Notes: generated by a model from the letters alone, not told the origin. Counted from the stretch's first letter, positions 36,556 through 45,206 are shown. The stretch is DNA of 64,000 nucleotides from Lacrimispora xylanisolvens (GCA_017084465.1 CP070896.1:5383501-5447500), one strand, 5' to 3'. Numbers and translations: made by a program.

Positions 36556-36814
36556 AAAGTATTTCCTCCTTCTTTCTTTTGGTAGAGCCATAGTAAATCT
36601 AAAACAACAATTTATCCAGTTGATTTTGGGGTGCAACGTAGACAAATATTATCCGGGATTATTGTTCAGGTTATGAATTTGTGGGAGAGAAGAAAGAAGG
36701 GAGGGGGAGTTCGAATTTCCAGAACCCCGTCCCCTGGAAACCGCCGCCCCCCAAGACGTGAATTTTCGCAGAAACCGTCAGGGGGGATAGGATAATAGGT
36801 GCCTTATTGTACAT

Positions 36815-36880
36815 AAACATAGGATTTCCGCTGAATTGCTTGGAGGGGATTTTGCCAAAAAGTATCGGAAATCCATGTTT
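36815..36880. repeat. Long inverted repeat upstream of the HTH/zinc-finger gene
   Basis: AAACAT(A)GGATTTCCG (36815-36830) is matched by CGGAAATCCATGTTT (36866-36880), a 15-bp stem with one bulged base and a 35-nt loop. It lies in the 390-bp gap 36556-36947, which otherwise has no gene. It is too long and loop-rich for a plain terminator; an RNA switch, protein site or mobile-element remnant is possible. Confidence 0.6.
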
Positions 36881-36885
36881 CTAAG

Positions 36886-36926
36886 CCGAGAAAAGAAAGA
36901 AATTATCTGCTTTTCCCGGTTTTTTC
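36886..36926 (+). terminator. Terminator-like hairpin just before the HTH/zinc-finger gene
   Basis: CCGAGAAAAG (36886-36895) pairs with CTTTTCCCGG (36910-36919) with one mismatch and is followed by T7, only 4 nt before the AAGGAGG of the next gene. It would attenuate entry into the methyltransferase operon. Confidence 0.68.
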
Positions 36927-36947
36927 TGTAAGGAGGTGCGAAAGGGA

Positions 36948-37397
36948 ATGACAGAGGCGCAGGAAACCAGAATCCGGGAACTGAGGATGAAAGGTTTAGG
37001 CTATCGGAGGATTGCCACTGAGGCAGGGCTGTCCCGTGACATTGTCCGGAATTACTGCAGGAGCAAAGGATTGGCTGGATACGCCGCAGCTTTGGAAAAG
37101 AATGTATCGGAACAGATTTCCCAGGGCAAAGCCTGCTTGTACTGTGGAAAGGAAATAGAGCAGCCTGCCACCGGGCGTCCGAAGAAGTTCTGTTCGGAAA
37201 GCTGCCGGAGAAGATGGTGGAGGGTACACCCGGAGATTTCCGAACAGAAGGATACTGCATTATACACAATGATCTGTGCGTACTGTGGCAGGGAGTTTTT
37301 TTCCTATGGAAACCGAAAACGGAAATATTGCTGTCACAACTGCTACATCAAAGACAGGTTCTGGAGGGGAGAAGAGAATGGAATTTCGGAGAATTAA
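36948..37397 (+). CDS. Helix-turn-helix protein with two zinc fingers
   Basis: A 149-residue DNA-binding protein. Residues about 1-42 form a resolvase/sigma-type helix-turn-helix (ETRIRELRMKGLGYRRIATEAGLSRDIVRNYC). Two treble-clef-like zinc fingers follow: CLYCGKEIEQ...FCSESCRRRWW and CAYCGREFFSYGNRKRKYCCHNC. It is a typical small regulator upstream of phage methyltransferases. It overlaps the next gene by 20 bp. ATG 36948 is 11 nt after AAGGAGG; a GTG at 36936 is an alternative. Confidence 0.78.
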   Translation: MTEAQETRIRELRMKGLGYRRIATEAGLSRDIVRNYCRSKGLAGYAAALEKNVSEQISQGKACLYCGKEIEQPATGRPKKFCSESCRRRWWRVHPEISEQKDTALYTMICAYCGREFFSYGNRKRKYCCHNCYIKDRFWRGEENGISEN

Positions 37398-38634
37398 AAT
37401 CAAAGACCTAATACCTGCTTCCTACAATCCGAGGAAGAAGCTGAAGCCAGGGGATAAGGAATATGAGAAAATCAAACGCTCCATTGAGGAGTTCGGGTAT
37501 GTGGAGCCGGTTATTGTCAATTCTGACCTGACCATCATTGGCGGTCATCAGCGGGTTACGGTTTTATTCGATTTGGGGTACGAGGAAATTGACTGTATCG
37601 TGGTGGAGATTGACAAGACCAAGGAGAAAGCACTCAATATTGCCCTGAATAAAATTACGGGTGAATGGAATAAGGAACTTCTGGCTGACTTAATCCGGGA
37701 TTTGCAGGAATCCAATTTCGATGTGGCGTTCACCGGATTTGAACCGCCGGAGATTGAACAGCTTTTTAATACGGTACATGACAAAAATATCACCGAAGAT
37801 GACTTTGATGTAGAGGCGGAGCTGCAGAAACCGGTAGTGGCAAAGCGGGGAGATGTATGGCTGCTTGGCAGGCATCGGCTGGTATGCGGTGATTCCACTC
37901 TGCCGGAAACGTATGATTTGCTGATGGCTGGGAAGAAGGCAAATATGGTGGTAACCGATCCTCCTTATAATGTGAATTATGAGGGAACTGCTGGGAGCAT
38001 TCAGAATGACCACATGGAGAATGAAAAGTTTTATCAGTTCCTCTTTGCCGCTTTTGTAAATATAGAAGCGAGTATGGAGCAGGACGCATCTATCTATGTA
38101 TTCCATGCCGACACGGAAGGATTAAATTTCCGCAGCGCATTCAAGGGAGCAGGATTTTACCTGTCAGGTACCTGCATCTGGAAAAAGCAGAGTCTGGTTC
38201 TTGGAAGGAGCCCTTACCAGTGGCAGCACGAGCCGATTCTGTTTGGCTGGAAAAAGGGAGGGAAACACAACTGGTATTCCGACCGGAAGCAGACCACTAT
38301 ATGGGAGTTTGACCGACCGAAGCAGTCCAAGGATCACCCGACCATGAAACCGGTGGGACTTATGGCATATCCAATCCAGAATTCCTGCATGAGCAACTGT
38401 ATCGTTCTGGATCCCTTTGGAGGTTCCGGTTCTACTCTGATTGCATGTGAACAGACCAACCGTATCTGCTATATGGCAGAACTGGATGAGAAGTTCGTGG
38501 ATGTTATTGTGAAACGGTATGTGGAGCAGGCCGGTTCAGCGGAAAATGTCGTTGTCATCCGCAGCGGGCAGAAAATAAAATATGAGGAATTAAAAAGGGA
38601 AGGTGGAGCTGATGAAGCAGTTGACCTTCCTTGA
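37378..38634 (+). CDS. DNA methyltransferase with N-terminal ParB-like domain
   Basis: A 418-residue protein. The N-terminal 110 residues are a ParB/sulfiredoxin-like domain (IPASYNPRKKL, NSDLTIIGGHQRVTVL). The C-terminal 250 are an N6-adenine/N4-cytosine methyltransferase: motif IV DPPYNVNYEG precedes motif I DPFGGSGST, the beta-class order. Such fused enzymes are frequent in phages and protect phage DNA from host restriction. No cognate restriction enzyme is adjacent. It overlaps genes on both sides. Confidence 0.92.
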   Translation: MEFRRIKIKDLIPASYNPRKKLKPGDKEYEKIKRSIEEFGYVEPVIVNSDLTIIGGHQRVTVLFDLGYEEIDCIVVEIDKTKEKALNIALNKITGEWNKELLADLIRDLQESNFDVAFTGFEPPEIEQLFNTVHDKNITEDDFDVEAELQKPVVAKRGDVWLLGRHRLVCGDSTLPETYDLLMAGKKANMVVTDPPYNVNYEGTAGSIQNDHMENEKFYQFLFAAFVNIEASMEQDASIYVFHADTEGLNFRSAFKGAGFYLSGTCIWKKQSLVLGRSPYQWQHEPILFGWKKGGKHNWYSDRKQTTIWEFDRPKQSKDHPTMKPVGLMAYPIQNSCMSNCIVLDPFGGSGSTLIACEQTNRICYMAELDEKFVDVIVKRYVEQAGSAENVVVIRSGQKIKYEELKREGGADEAVDLP

Positions 38635-39926
38635 TTTATGCTCCGGCATTGGCGGATTCCGGCTTGGGCTGGAAAATGCAGGACATAAATGTATCGGTTA
38701 CTGTGAGTATGACAAATATGCCAGGGCTTCCTATGAAGCCATGTACGATACAAAGGGAGAGTGGTTCGCAGATGATATCACAGAACTTAAGCCGGAGAAT
38801 GTTCCTTATGCAGACATCTGGTGCTTCGGATTCCCATGCCAGGACATTTCCGTTGCCGGGAAACAGCGGGGACTGCGTGGAAAGAGAAGTGGAATCTGTT
38901 ACAACATCATTGACCTTGTCAAAGGCAAAGAAGAAAGTGGTAAACCCACATACTTACTTGTTGAGAACGTTAAGAACCTGCTCTCAGTTAATGGAGGATT
39001 CGATTTTGCCGCCGTTTTGTCTGAAATGGATGAAGCAGGGTATGACACGAAATGGCAGGTGCTTAACTCCAAGGATTTCGGAGTCCCGCAGAACCGGGAG
39101 CGGGTGTTCCTTATCGCAAATCTTAGAAGCAGAGGCAGACGGGAAATATTATCTGTCACTGGAGAAGACGGCAGAACTCTTGAACAGATTATAGGTGGGC
39201 TGCAGGGATACCGTGTTTACGATCCGGCTGGGGTGTCGGTTACCCTTGGGGCTAATGGAGGCGGAATGGGAGCAAGGACGGGGCTGTATTTCATTGACCA
39301 GTGCAGCAGCCCCAAGGTCACAGAAGTGGCAAGATGTATCCAGGCCAGATATAACGCAGGTATTATCAACTATCCTGCCAGTAATTCTGGTGTGATGGAA
39401 GTTCATGCGGTTCTGACACCGGAAAGGATGGAGAAGCGGCAGAATGGCAGGCGGATGAAAGCGGACGGGGAGCCAATGTTTACGCTGACAGGCCAAGACA
39501 GGCATGGTGTCTACCTATGTAAAATCATTGCAGGAGGATAAGGTGGAACTTCCTATCGTGAATGGCACAAGGCAGGGATATGATATTGCTCATCCCGGTG
39601 ATGGAATCTGTCTGGCATATCCAAAAAGTGCAACCCGGAGAGGGCGTGTGGGTAAAGGGTGTTCCCAGACATTGGACACGGGCTGCCAGATGGGAGCCGT
39701 CTTAAAATGCGGACGTATCCGCAGGCTGACTCCACGTGAGTGTTTCCGGCTGCAGGGATTTCCGGATACATTGTATGAGAGGGCGGCAGCAGTCAATTCC
39801 GAATCTCAGCTTTACAAGCAGGCAGGGAATGCGGTGACCGCCACGGTGGCTTATGCGGTGGCCATGGCACTGCCGGAATCCCGTGAAGTGGTTGATAACT
39901 GTGGTTTCAGGGAGGATGAAAAATAA
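38612..39926 (+). CDS. C5-cytosine DNA methyltransferase (one-base frameshift)
   Basis: Restored length is about 437 residues. It has motif I LDLCSGIGGFRLGLE, the catalytic motif IV GFPCQDIS, motif VI VENVKNL, motif VIII QNRERVFL and, after the break, the C-terminal motif IX/X region RRLTPRECFRLQGFPD and QLYKQAGNAV. It methylates cytosine at C5 and probably shields phage DNA. The most likely lesion is one extra A in A4 at 39521-39524, though the exact place in 39500-39535 is less certain than in other genes. It starts inside the end of the previous methyltransferase gene. Confidence 0.87.
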
Positions 39927-39948
39927 TCTGGAAAGATGGAGAATTGCA

Positions 39949-39994
39949 TTGACTTTACACTCGTTTAGAGTGATTTATGTAGTACCAAAAAAAA
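39949..39994 (+). promoter_or_regulatory. Repeated leader element, copy A
   Basis: TTGACT (39949-39954), 8 variable nt, then GTTTAGAGTGATTTATGTAG and TACC followed by A8. It aligns without gaps to copy C (61021-61062) and its core matches copy B (41048-41070). It ends 15 nt before the GTG of the next gene. It is a promoter or operator shared by three transcription units. Confidence 0.6.
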
Positions 39995-40009
39995 CGGAGG
40001 TAAAGGCTT

Positions 40010-40915
40010 GTGAAGAAAATTATAACAATTACGGAAAACAGGAAAGACGTTGTCAAGGCAATCTGCGAAATCACAGGGGATGATTCCCGTTACCTGGGTG
40101 TCCCAAGCTGCGGATACCAGATTGGAAAATGCATTGTGAACCGGACCGGCGAGGTGGAACTCCCGGACGGGGATGAGAAACTGGAGGAAATGATTCTTGC
40201 TGGTCTGGTGGAAAGAGGACTGGTGGAAAGGGAAGAGGAGATGGAGGGTTTGGAGATTAAGATTCCTATGGGAGAGCATACGGGACTGAGTTTGAAGAAC
40301 CTGGTCTTCATGATCCACAGCAAACAGTACCTTTTGAACAAAGCAGTTGGGAGAAAAGCTTTCCAGGTAAATGATGAGTTCCTTGTAAAACTGCAGGGGA
40401 CAGAGCCGGAGGGCAGAGGAGAATTCCTGGAACTGCTCCATTCCTATAAAGGGAATAAGCGGAACAAAGGCTTTTATTTTACAGAGGACGAGATTGTGTT
40501 TGAGGCATTTCCATTTTCTGAAAATGGGGAGGACACGGGAGCTTATGCAAAACTGGCATCGAGTATGTGTGCGGCAGCCTTAGACAGCAAGCGGGTGAAT
40601 CCGGCAGAAACCATTGCAGAGAACGAGAAGTATTATATGCGCATCTGGCTTTTACGCCTGGGTCTTGGCGGAACCGAGGGGAAAAAGATACGCAAGGTGA
40701 TGCTTGCCAATTTAAAAGGGCATTCTGCTTTCCGCACTCCGGAGGATATTGAAAGGGCAAGGGTACGCGGCCGCCAGAGGTCAGAAGCCCGGAAGCAGGC
40801 GGAACAGGAGGTTTTAGGGCAGGCAGAAGCTGAGGAAGATACCCTGATGAATGATTCGGTAAACCAACTGCTTTCAGAAGAAACCGGAATTACAGAGGAG
40901 AAGGAAGAATATTAG
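40010..40915 (+). CDS. Unknown phage protein sharing a C-terminal module with the amidoligase
   Basis: A 301-residue protein with a GTG start after ACGGAGG. The N-terminal two thirds are not recognised. Residues about 200-242 (ETIAENEKYYMRIWLLRLGLGGTEGKKIRKVML...LKGHSAFR) match residues 253-294 of the amidoligase encoded next: both follow T-[IV]-x-[ED]-NEKY-x2-R-x-W-[LM]-LRLGL-x-G-x-E-x-K-x2-R, ending in LxGxSA[FW]R. After the module comes a charged, Glu/Gln-rich tail. No catalytic motif is seen; it may be a partner or substrate of the amidoligase. Both genes carry the same leader element. Confidence 0.65.
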   Translation: MKKIITITENRKDVVKAICEITGDDSRYLGVPSCGYQIGKCIVNRTGEVELPDGDEKLEEMILAGLVERGLVEREEEMEGLEIKIPMGEHTGLSLKNLVFMIHSKQYLLNKAVGRKAFQVNDEFLVKLQGTEPEGRGEFLELLHSYKGNKRNKGFYFTEDEIVFEAFPFSENGEDTGAYAKLASSMCAAALDSKRVNPAETIAENEKYYMRIWLLRLGLGGTEGKKIRKVMLANLKGHSAFRTPEDIERARVRGRQRSEARKQAEQEVLGQAEAEEDTLMNDSVNQLLSEETGITEEKEEY

Positions 40916-41046
40916 AAAGCGGCTTAAACACATGGTTTCCTGCCTTATTATCAATATAGAAGAAACCCGTAAAAACACACGATTGATGGGCAGATCCCAC
41001 CCAAATCTTTGTGTACATTATGCGCCGGATTAACTGGATAAAATGT

Positions 41047-41108
41047 GCGTTCAGAGTGATTAATAGACTACGCATATTGAGCCTGCTCAATATGATACCA
41101 GAAAAAAA
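41047..41108 (+). promoter_or_regulatory. Repeated leader element, copy B, with inserted hairpin
   Basis: The core GTTCAGAGTGATTAATAGAC and TAC (41048-41070) are the same as copy C. A perfect 10-bp hairpin CATATTGAGC/GCTCAATATG (41073-41094) is inserted before the CCA-A8 end. The upstream TTGACT of copies A and C is not kept. The element stands 30 nt before the amidoligase ATG; the 223-bp gap holds no gene. Confidence 0.6.
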
Positions 41109-41138
41109 ACGAAGAAAGCACAGGAGGCGCATAAATAT

Positions 41139-42032
41139 ATGAAAACACAGAAATTCGGGATTGAGATTGAACTGACAGGGATTACCAGGGAAACAGCGGC
41201 GGCGGTAATTACAGAGTATTTTGGGACTGAAAGCTGCTATGCAGGAACCTATTACGAAACCTACGAGGCAACAGACCGGAAAGGCAGGATTTGGAAAGCT
41301 ACCTACGATTCCAGCATCATAGCAAAGATGAAGGTGCAGGGGAGAATCGTAAGTGCAGATGACACTTACAAAACAGAGATTGTCAGTCCCATTCTTACCT
41401 ACGAAGATATCCCGGATTTGCAGGATATCATCCGGAGGCTCCGTCACAAAGGGGCGTTTGCCAGCGAGAAGTGCGGGATTCACATCCATGTGGATGCCAG
41501 CCGATACACTCCGCAGACATTGCGGAATATGGTGAACATCATTGCCAGCAAAGAGGATATTCTCTACAAAGCCCTGCAGATTGACCCAAGGAGGCTTTCC
41601 TACTGCAAGAAAGTGAATGAGAAGCTGATTGAAACTATTAACAAGAAAAAGCCGAAGACGATGGCAGAGCTTAAGGATCTTTGGTATGCGGAAGACCCCA
41701 ACAGCAACCGGAATAAGCATTATAATTCTACCCGCTACCATGGACTGAACCTGCACGCCACCTTCACTAAGGGAACGGTGGAGTTTAGGCTTTTCAACAG
41801 CACCACTCATGCCGGGGAGGTCAAGGCATACATTCAGTTCTGTCTGGCGGTCAGCCATCAGGCACTGGCACAGAAATCAGCATCTCCAAGACGGACGGTC
41901 ACGGATAACGAGAAATACGCATTCCGGTGCTGGATGCTTCGGCTTGGACTCATTGGGGACGAATTTAAGACCTGCAGACTGCATTTTTTAAAACATCTCG
42001 ATGGAAACTCAGCCTGGAGACACGGGGCATAA
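41139..42032 (+). CDS. Phage amidoligase (COOH-NH2 ligase, glutamine-synthetase fold)
   Basis: A 297-residue member of the Amidoligase_2 family, related in fold to glutamine synthetase and glutamate-cysteine ligase. Active-site motifs are in order: GIEIE (residues 7-11), EIVSP (80-84), CGIHIHVDA (112-120) and TVEFR (213-217). These bind ATP, metal and the carboxylate. The family is predicted to form amide bonds between an amino acid and a peptide, protein or wall component. A C-terminal module (253-294) is shared with the preceding protein, and a gamma-glutamylcyclotransferase follows. The substrate is unknown. Confidence 0.85.
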   Translation: MKTQKFGIEIELTGITRETAAAVITEYFGTESCYAGTYYETYEATDRKGRIWKATYDSSIIAKMKVQGRIVSADDTYKTEIVSPILTYEDIPDLQDIIRRLRHKGAFASEKCGIHIHVDASRYTPQTLRNMVNIIASKEDILYKALQIDPRRLSYCKKVNEKLIETINKKKPKTMAELKDLWYAEDPNSNRNKHYNSTRYHGLNLHATFTKGTVEFRLFNSTTHAGEVKAYIQFCLAVSHQALAQKSASPRRTVTDNEKYAFRCWMLRLGLIGDEFKTCRLHFLKHLDGNSAWRHGA

Positions 42033-42045
42033 GTACATAACCTTC

Positions 42046-42075
42046 CCCCAAGGGGCGGATTGACCGCCCTTGGGG
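42046..42075 (+). other. GC-rich hairpin between amidoligase and cyclotransferase genes
   Basis: CCCCAAG(G)GGCGG pairs with CCGCCCTTGGGG around a 5-nt ATTGA loop. There is no T run, so it is not an intrinsic terminator. It may act as a stability or translation element in the cassette mRNA. Confidence 0.6.
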
Positions 42076-42121
42076 TGGCAGGAGGGAGAATTCACTATAA
42101 AAAAGGAAAGGAAGATGCCAT

Positions 42122-42556
42122 ATGACGAAACTGTATATTGCTTATGGAAGTAACATGGATGAGGAACAGATGGCGCACAGGTGCCCGGATGCAAGAGTTG
42201 TTGGTACATCTGTTGTGGAAAGTCACCGGCTGCTGTTCAAAGGTGGTAAGGATCACGCCTACGCTACGATTGAACCGGAGGAAGGGAGTCATGTTCCGGT
42301 TCTGATATGGGAAATCAGCAGGGAAGATGAACGGAGACTGGACCGCTATGAGGGGTATCCGAAGTTTTATTACAAAAAGGATCTGCCGGTTCTTGTTAAC
42401 GGAGAGACACGCAATGCTATGGTTTACATCATGGATGAGAGAAACCCACAAAATAAGCCGAGTTACAATTATTACGGGATTCTGGAGAGGGCTTATATAA
42501 AATATGGGTTTGATGACTTTATATTAAAAAGGGCTTTGGAGGAAAGCTGTCCATAA
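42122..42556 (+). CDS. Gamma-glutamylcyclotransferase-like (AIG2/GGCT) protein
   Basis: A 144-residue GGCT-fold enzyme. The N-terminal substrate loop YGSN is present (LYIAYGSNMDEEQM), as is the acidic region RLDRYEGYPKFYYKK with the conserved glutamate of the family. Members cleave gamma-glutamyl amides, releasing 5-oxoproline. Next to an amidoligase this is the reverse-type activity, so the pair could build and trim a gamma-glutamyl-type adduct. The start is ATG 42122 after AAGGAAAGGAAG. Confidence 0.87.
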   Translation: MTKLYIAYGSNMDEEQMAHRCPDARVVGTSVVESHRLLFKGGKDHAYATIEPEEGSHVPVLIWEISREDERRLDRYEGYPKFYYKKDLPVLVNGETRNAMVYIMDERNPQNKPSYNYYGILERAYIKYGFDDFILKRALEESCP

Positions 42557-42580
42557 AAATAAGCTGATGAATCAAGGAAT

Positions 42581-42609
42581 AAGAGCTTCTTCGGAGGTTC
42601 TTTTCTTTT
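42581..42609 (+). terminator. Terminator hairpin before terminase small subunit
   Basis: A 9-bp stem (AAGAGCTTC / GAGGTTCTT) with a TTCG loop is followed by TTTCTTTT. It stands 30 nt before the small terminase ATG. Confidence 0.75.
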
Positions 42610-42637
42610 GCCGGAACACAGAGGGGAGGTGGAGCAG

Positions 42638-43117
42638 ATGGCACAGAGCGGCAGAAAACCAAGACCTACGGCGGTAAAAGTCCTGGAGGGGAATCCTGGA
42701 AAGCGGAGTTTAAACACACAGGAACCAAAACCGGAGAAGAAGGCTCCACGCTGTCCGGTTTGGCTGGAGGAGGAAGCGAAAAAGGAATGGAAGCGTATGG
42801 CAAAGCAGATGGAGCAGCTTGGCATCCTCACGGAGATTGATATGGCGGCTTTTGCCGGGTACTGTCAGGCATATGCCCGGTGGAAAGAAGCAGAGGAATT
42901 TATTACGCAGCATGGAACCATCGTAAAGACGCCTTCCGGTTATTGGCAGCAGGTGCCGCAGGTTTCCATTGCCCAGACCTATCTGAAAATCATGAACCGG
43001 TTCTGTGAGCAGTTTGGGCTTACCCCTTCCTCCAGGAGCCGTATTGTGGCAGAGAATGGGGAGGATAAGGAAAGCGATGCCATGGAACTGCTCCTGTATA
43101 AAGGCGGTGGCGGGTAA
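42638..43117 (+). CDS. terS: Terminase small subunit, P27 family
   Basis: A 159-residue DNA-recognition subunit of the packaging motor. The N-terminal KPRPTAVKVLEGNPGKR is the signature of the P27/Terminase_4 family; the middle is helical (AKKEWKRMAKQMEQLGILTEIDMAAFAGYCQAYARW). It binds the packaging start site and recruits the large subunit, whose gene begins at its stop codon. ATG 42638 has GGGGAGGTGGAG upstream; the frame is open from 42608. Confidence 0.92.
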   Translation: MAQSGRKPRPTAVKVLEGNPGKRSLNTQEPKPEKKAPRCPVWLEEEAKKEWKRMAKQMEQLGILTEIDMAAFAGYCQAYARWKEAEEFITQHGTIVKTPSGYWQQVPQVSIAQTYLKIMNRFCEQFGLTPSSRSRIVAENGEDKESDAMELLLYKGGGG

Positions 43118-44667
43118 TGTTTGATGAGGCAAAAGCGGAACATGTGGTCAACTTTATCAACTGCCTGAAACATACCAAAGGCAGGTGGAGGGGAGTTCCC
43201 TTTGAGCTTCTACCTTGGCAGGATACCATTATACGAGAGGTGTTCGGTACAGTTAAGGATAATGGTTACCGTCAGTACAACACTGCTTATGTGGAGATTC
43301 CGAAGAAGAATGGGAAATCGGAACTGGCGGCTGCTGTTGCTCTTTATATGACCTGCGGGGACGGAGAATGGGGTGCAGAGGTATATGGCTGTGCCTCTGA
43401 CCGGCAGCAGGCGTCTATCGTATTTGATGTAGCGGTGGATATGGTGGATCAGTGTCCGGCACTAAAAACGGATCAAGCCGGTCATGTCGGTAAAGCGGCT
43501 GGTATATAAGCCGACCAACAGCTTTTACCAGGTGCTTTCCGCAGAAGCTTATACGAAACACGGTCTGAATGTTCATGCGGTTATTTTTGATGAATTACAT
43601 GCGCAGCCGAACCGGGAACTGTTTGATGTCATGACGAAGGGATCCGGTGATGCCAGAACACAGCCGTTGTTCTTTCTGATTACAACGGCAGGAAATGACC
43701 GGAACTCGGTGTGTTTTGAACAGCACCAGAAGGCAGAGGATATTATCCTTGAGAGAAAGATTGACCCTGCGTTCTATCCGGTGATTTATGGAGCGAAGGA
43801 TGATGCGGACTGGTCATCGGAGCAGGTCTGGTATCAGGCGAATCCGTCTCTGGGATACACCATTGATATAGAAAAAAAGTCAGAAACGCTTATCTGAGCG
43901 CTAGAGATAATTCGGCGGAGGAGAACATTTTCCGGCAGCTCCGTCTGAATCAGTGGGTGAAACAGTCTACTCGGTGGATGCAGATGGAGAAGTGGGATGC
44001 CTGTAATTTTGCAGTCAATGATGTCGAATTGATTGGCAGGGAATGTTACGGAGGACTGGATTTGTCAAGCAGCACAGACATTACAGCATTTGTCCTGATA
44101 TTCCCTCCGAGGATAGAAGAAGAAAAATATATTATCCTGCCGTATTTCTGGATACCGGAGGAGAACATGCGGCTGCGGGTACGCCGGGACCATGTGCCAT
44201 ATGATGTATGGGAGCAGCAGGGATTTTTGAAAACCACGGAGGGGAATGTGATACATTATGGATTTATTGAGAGATTCATAGACGATTTGGGAAAGAAGTT
44301 TCATATTAAAGAGATTGCCTTTGACCGCTGGGGAGCGGTGCAGATGGTACAGAATCTGGAAGGGCTGGGATTCACTGTGTTTCCATTCGGTCAGGGTTTT
44401 AAGGATATGTCACCGCCCAGCAAGGAATTGATGAAGCTGACACTGGAGAAGAAACTGGCTCATGGCGGACATCCGGTTTTACGATGGATGATGGATAACA
44501 TCTTTATCCGCCAGGACCCGGCGGGGAATATTAAACCGGATAAGGAGAAGTCCACGGAGAAGATTGACGGTGCGGTGGCAACGGTTATGGCCCTTGACAG
44601 GGCAATCAGGAATGGAGGAAAAGGGAGTGCAAGTGTATATGACGAACGAGGCGTTCTGGTGTTTTAA
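43117..44667 (+). CDS. terL: Terminase large subunit (two small frameshifts)
   Basis: Restored length is about 516 residues. The ATPase domain has the adenine/Walker A region PFELLPWQDTIIREVFG and VEIPKKNGKSE and the Walker B-like VIFDELHAQPN with a following TTAGND coupling motif. The nuclease domain has GLDLSSSTDITAFVL and a late Asp in DGAVATVMALDRAI. It translocates and cuts concatemeric DNA into proheads. Lesions are one extra A in A5 (43464-43468; should read ALK-RIKPVMSVKRLVYKP) and A7 at 43872-43878, one short (EKK-VRNAYLSARDNS) or two too many (EK-VRNAYL). If real, both would inactivate packaging. Confidence 0.9.
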
Positions 44668-44725
44668 TTTGAGGATTCTCATGTTATACTTGATGAAAAT
44701 AAACAGATTATTATGGGGTTAATCA

Positions 44726-44752
44726 TTGACAAATAGCTGTTCGTATTAGAAT
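44726..44752 (+). promoter_or_regulatory. Candidate promoter of the DUF3795 gene
   Basis: TTGACA (44726-44731) and TAGAAT (44747-44752), 15 bp apart, lie in an AT-rich gap 44 nt before the ATG. Own promoters are typical of cargo genes inserted into late operons. The short spacing lowers confidence. Confidence 0.45.
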
Positions 44753-44795
44753 TGAACAGAACCCCAAACAAAAATTTGGAAGGGGACCGTATAGT

Positions 44796-45206
44796 ATGAA
44801 AATGCCCGATAAAATTGAAACTACGATGTTTGCACCCTGTGGAATGAACTGCTTGGTATGTTATAAACATTGTTATCATAAGAAACCTTGTGCTGGTTGT
44901 TTGAATGGCGACAATGGAAAGCCAGAGCATTGCCGGAAATGTAAAATTAAAGATTGTGTCAAAGAAAAGGGATTTTCTTATTGCTTCGAATGTTCAGAAC
45001 ATCCATGTAAACAAATCAAATCACTCGAAAAAAGCTATAATTCCCGTTACAATACAAGTCTTGTGAAAAATAGTCGTACAACAAAAGAAATAGGACTTGT
45101 GGAGTTTATGAAGTTACAGCAGAAAGAGTATACCTGTTCTGTTTGCGGTGGTATAATCTCGATTCATGACGCTGAATGTAGCGAGTGCCAGACAAAAAGC
45201 AAATGA
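44796..45206 (+). CDS. DUF3795 cysteine-rich protein (cargo gene)
   Basis: A 136-residue protein with 17 cysteines, opening with the DUF3795 pattern APCGMNCLVCYKHC...KKPCAGC, then HCRKCKIKDCVKEKGFSYCFEC, and ending with a separate zinc ribbon (CSVCGG...CSEC). The function of DUF3795 is not established; metal binding is certain from the pattern. It sits between terminase and portal, where phages normally have no such gene. It is AT-richer than its neighbours and has its own promoter-like boxes, so it looks like a recently acquired cargo gene (moron). Confidence 0.75.
   Translation: MKMPDKIETTMFAPCGMNCLVCYKHCYHKKPCAGCLNGDNGKPEHCRKCKIKDCVKEKGFSYCFECSEHPCKQIKSLEKSYNSRYNTSLVKNSRTTKEIGLVEFMKLQQKEYTCSVCGGIISIHDAECSECQTKSK

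Noticed and set aside
38631..39194. A 187-codon plus-strand frame inside the C5 methyltransferase gene
   Set aside because: It overlaps the catalytic region of an enzyme with all motifs in the other frame; composition is that of an out-of-frame shadow.
40890..41858. A 322-codon open frame on the minus strand opposite the amidoligase
   Set aside because: It is the antisense shadow of a well-supported enzyme gene, has no ribosome site and its translation shows no domain.
42046..42075. The CCCCAAG hairpin as an intrinsic terminator
   Set aside because: The stem is strong but no T run follows, so it is listed only as a hairpin.
43464..43878. The terminase breaks as a programmed frameshift or an intron
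   Set aside because: The two lesions are simple A-run length changes with no slippery-site geometry and no intervening sequence; they match the window-wide indel pattern.
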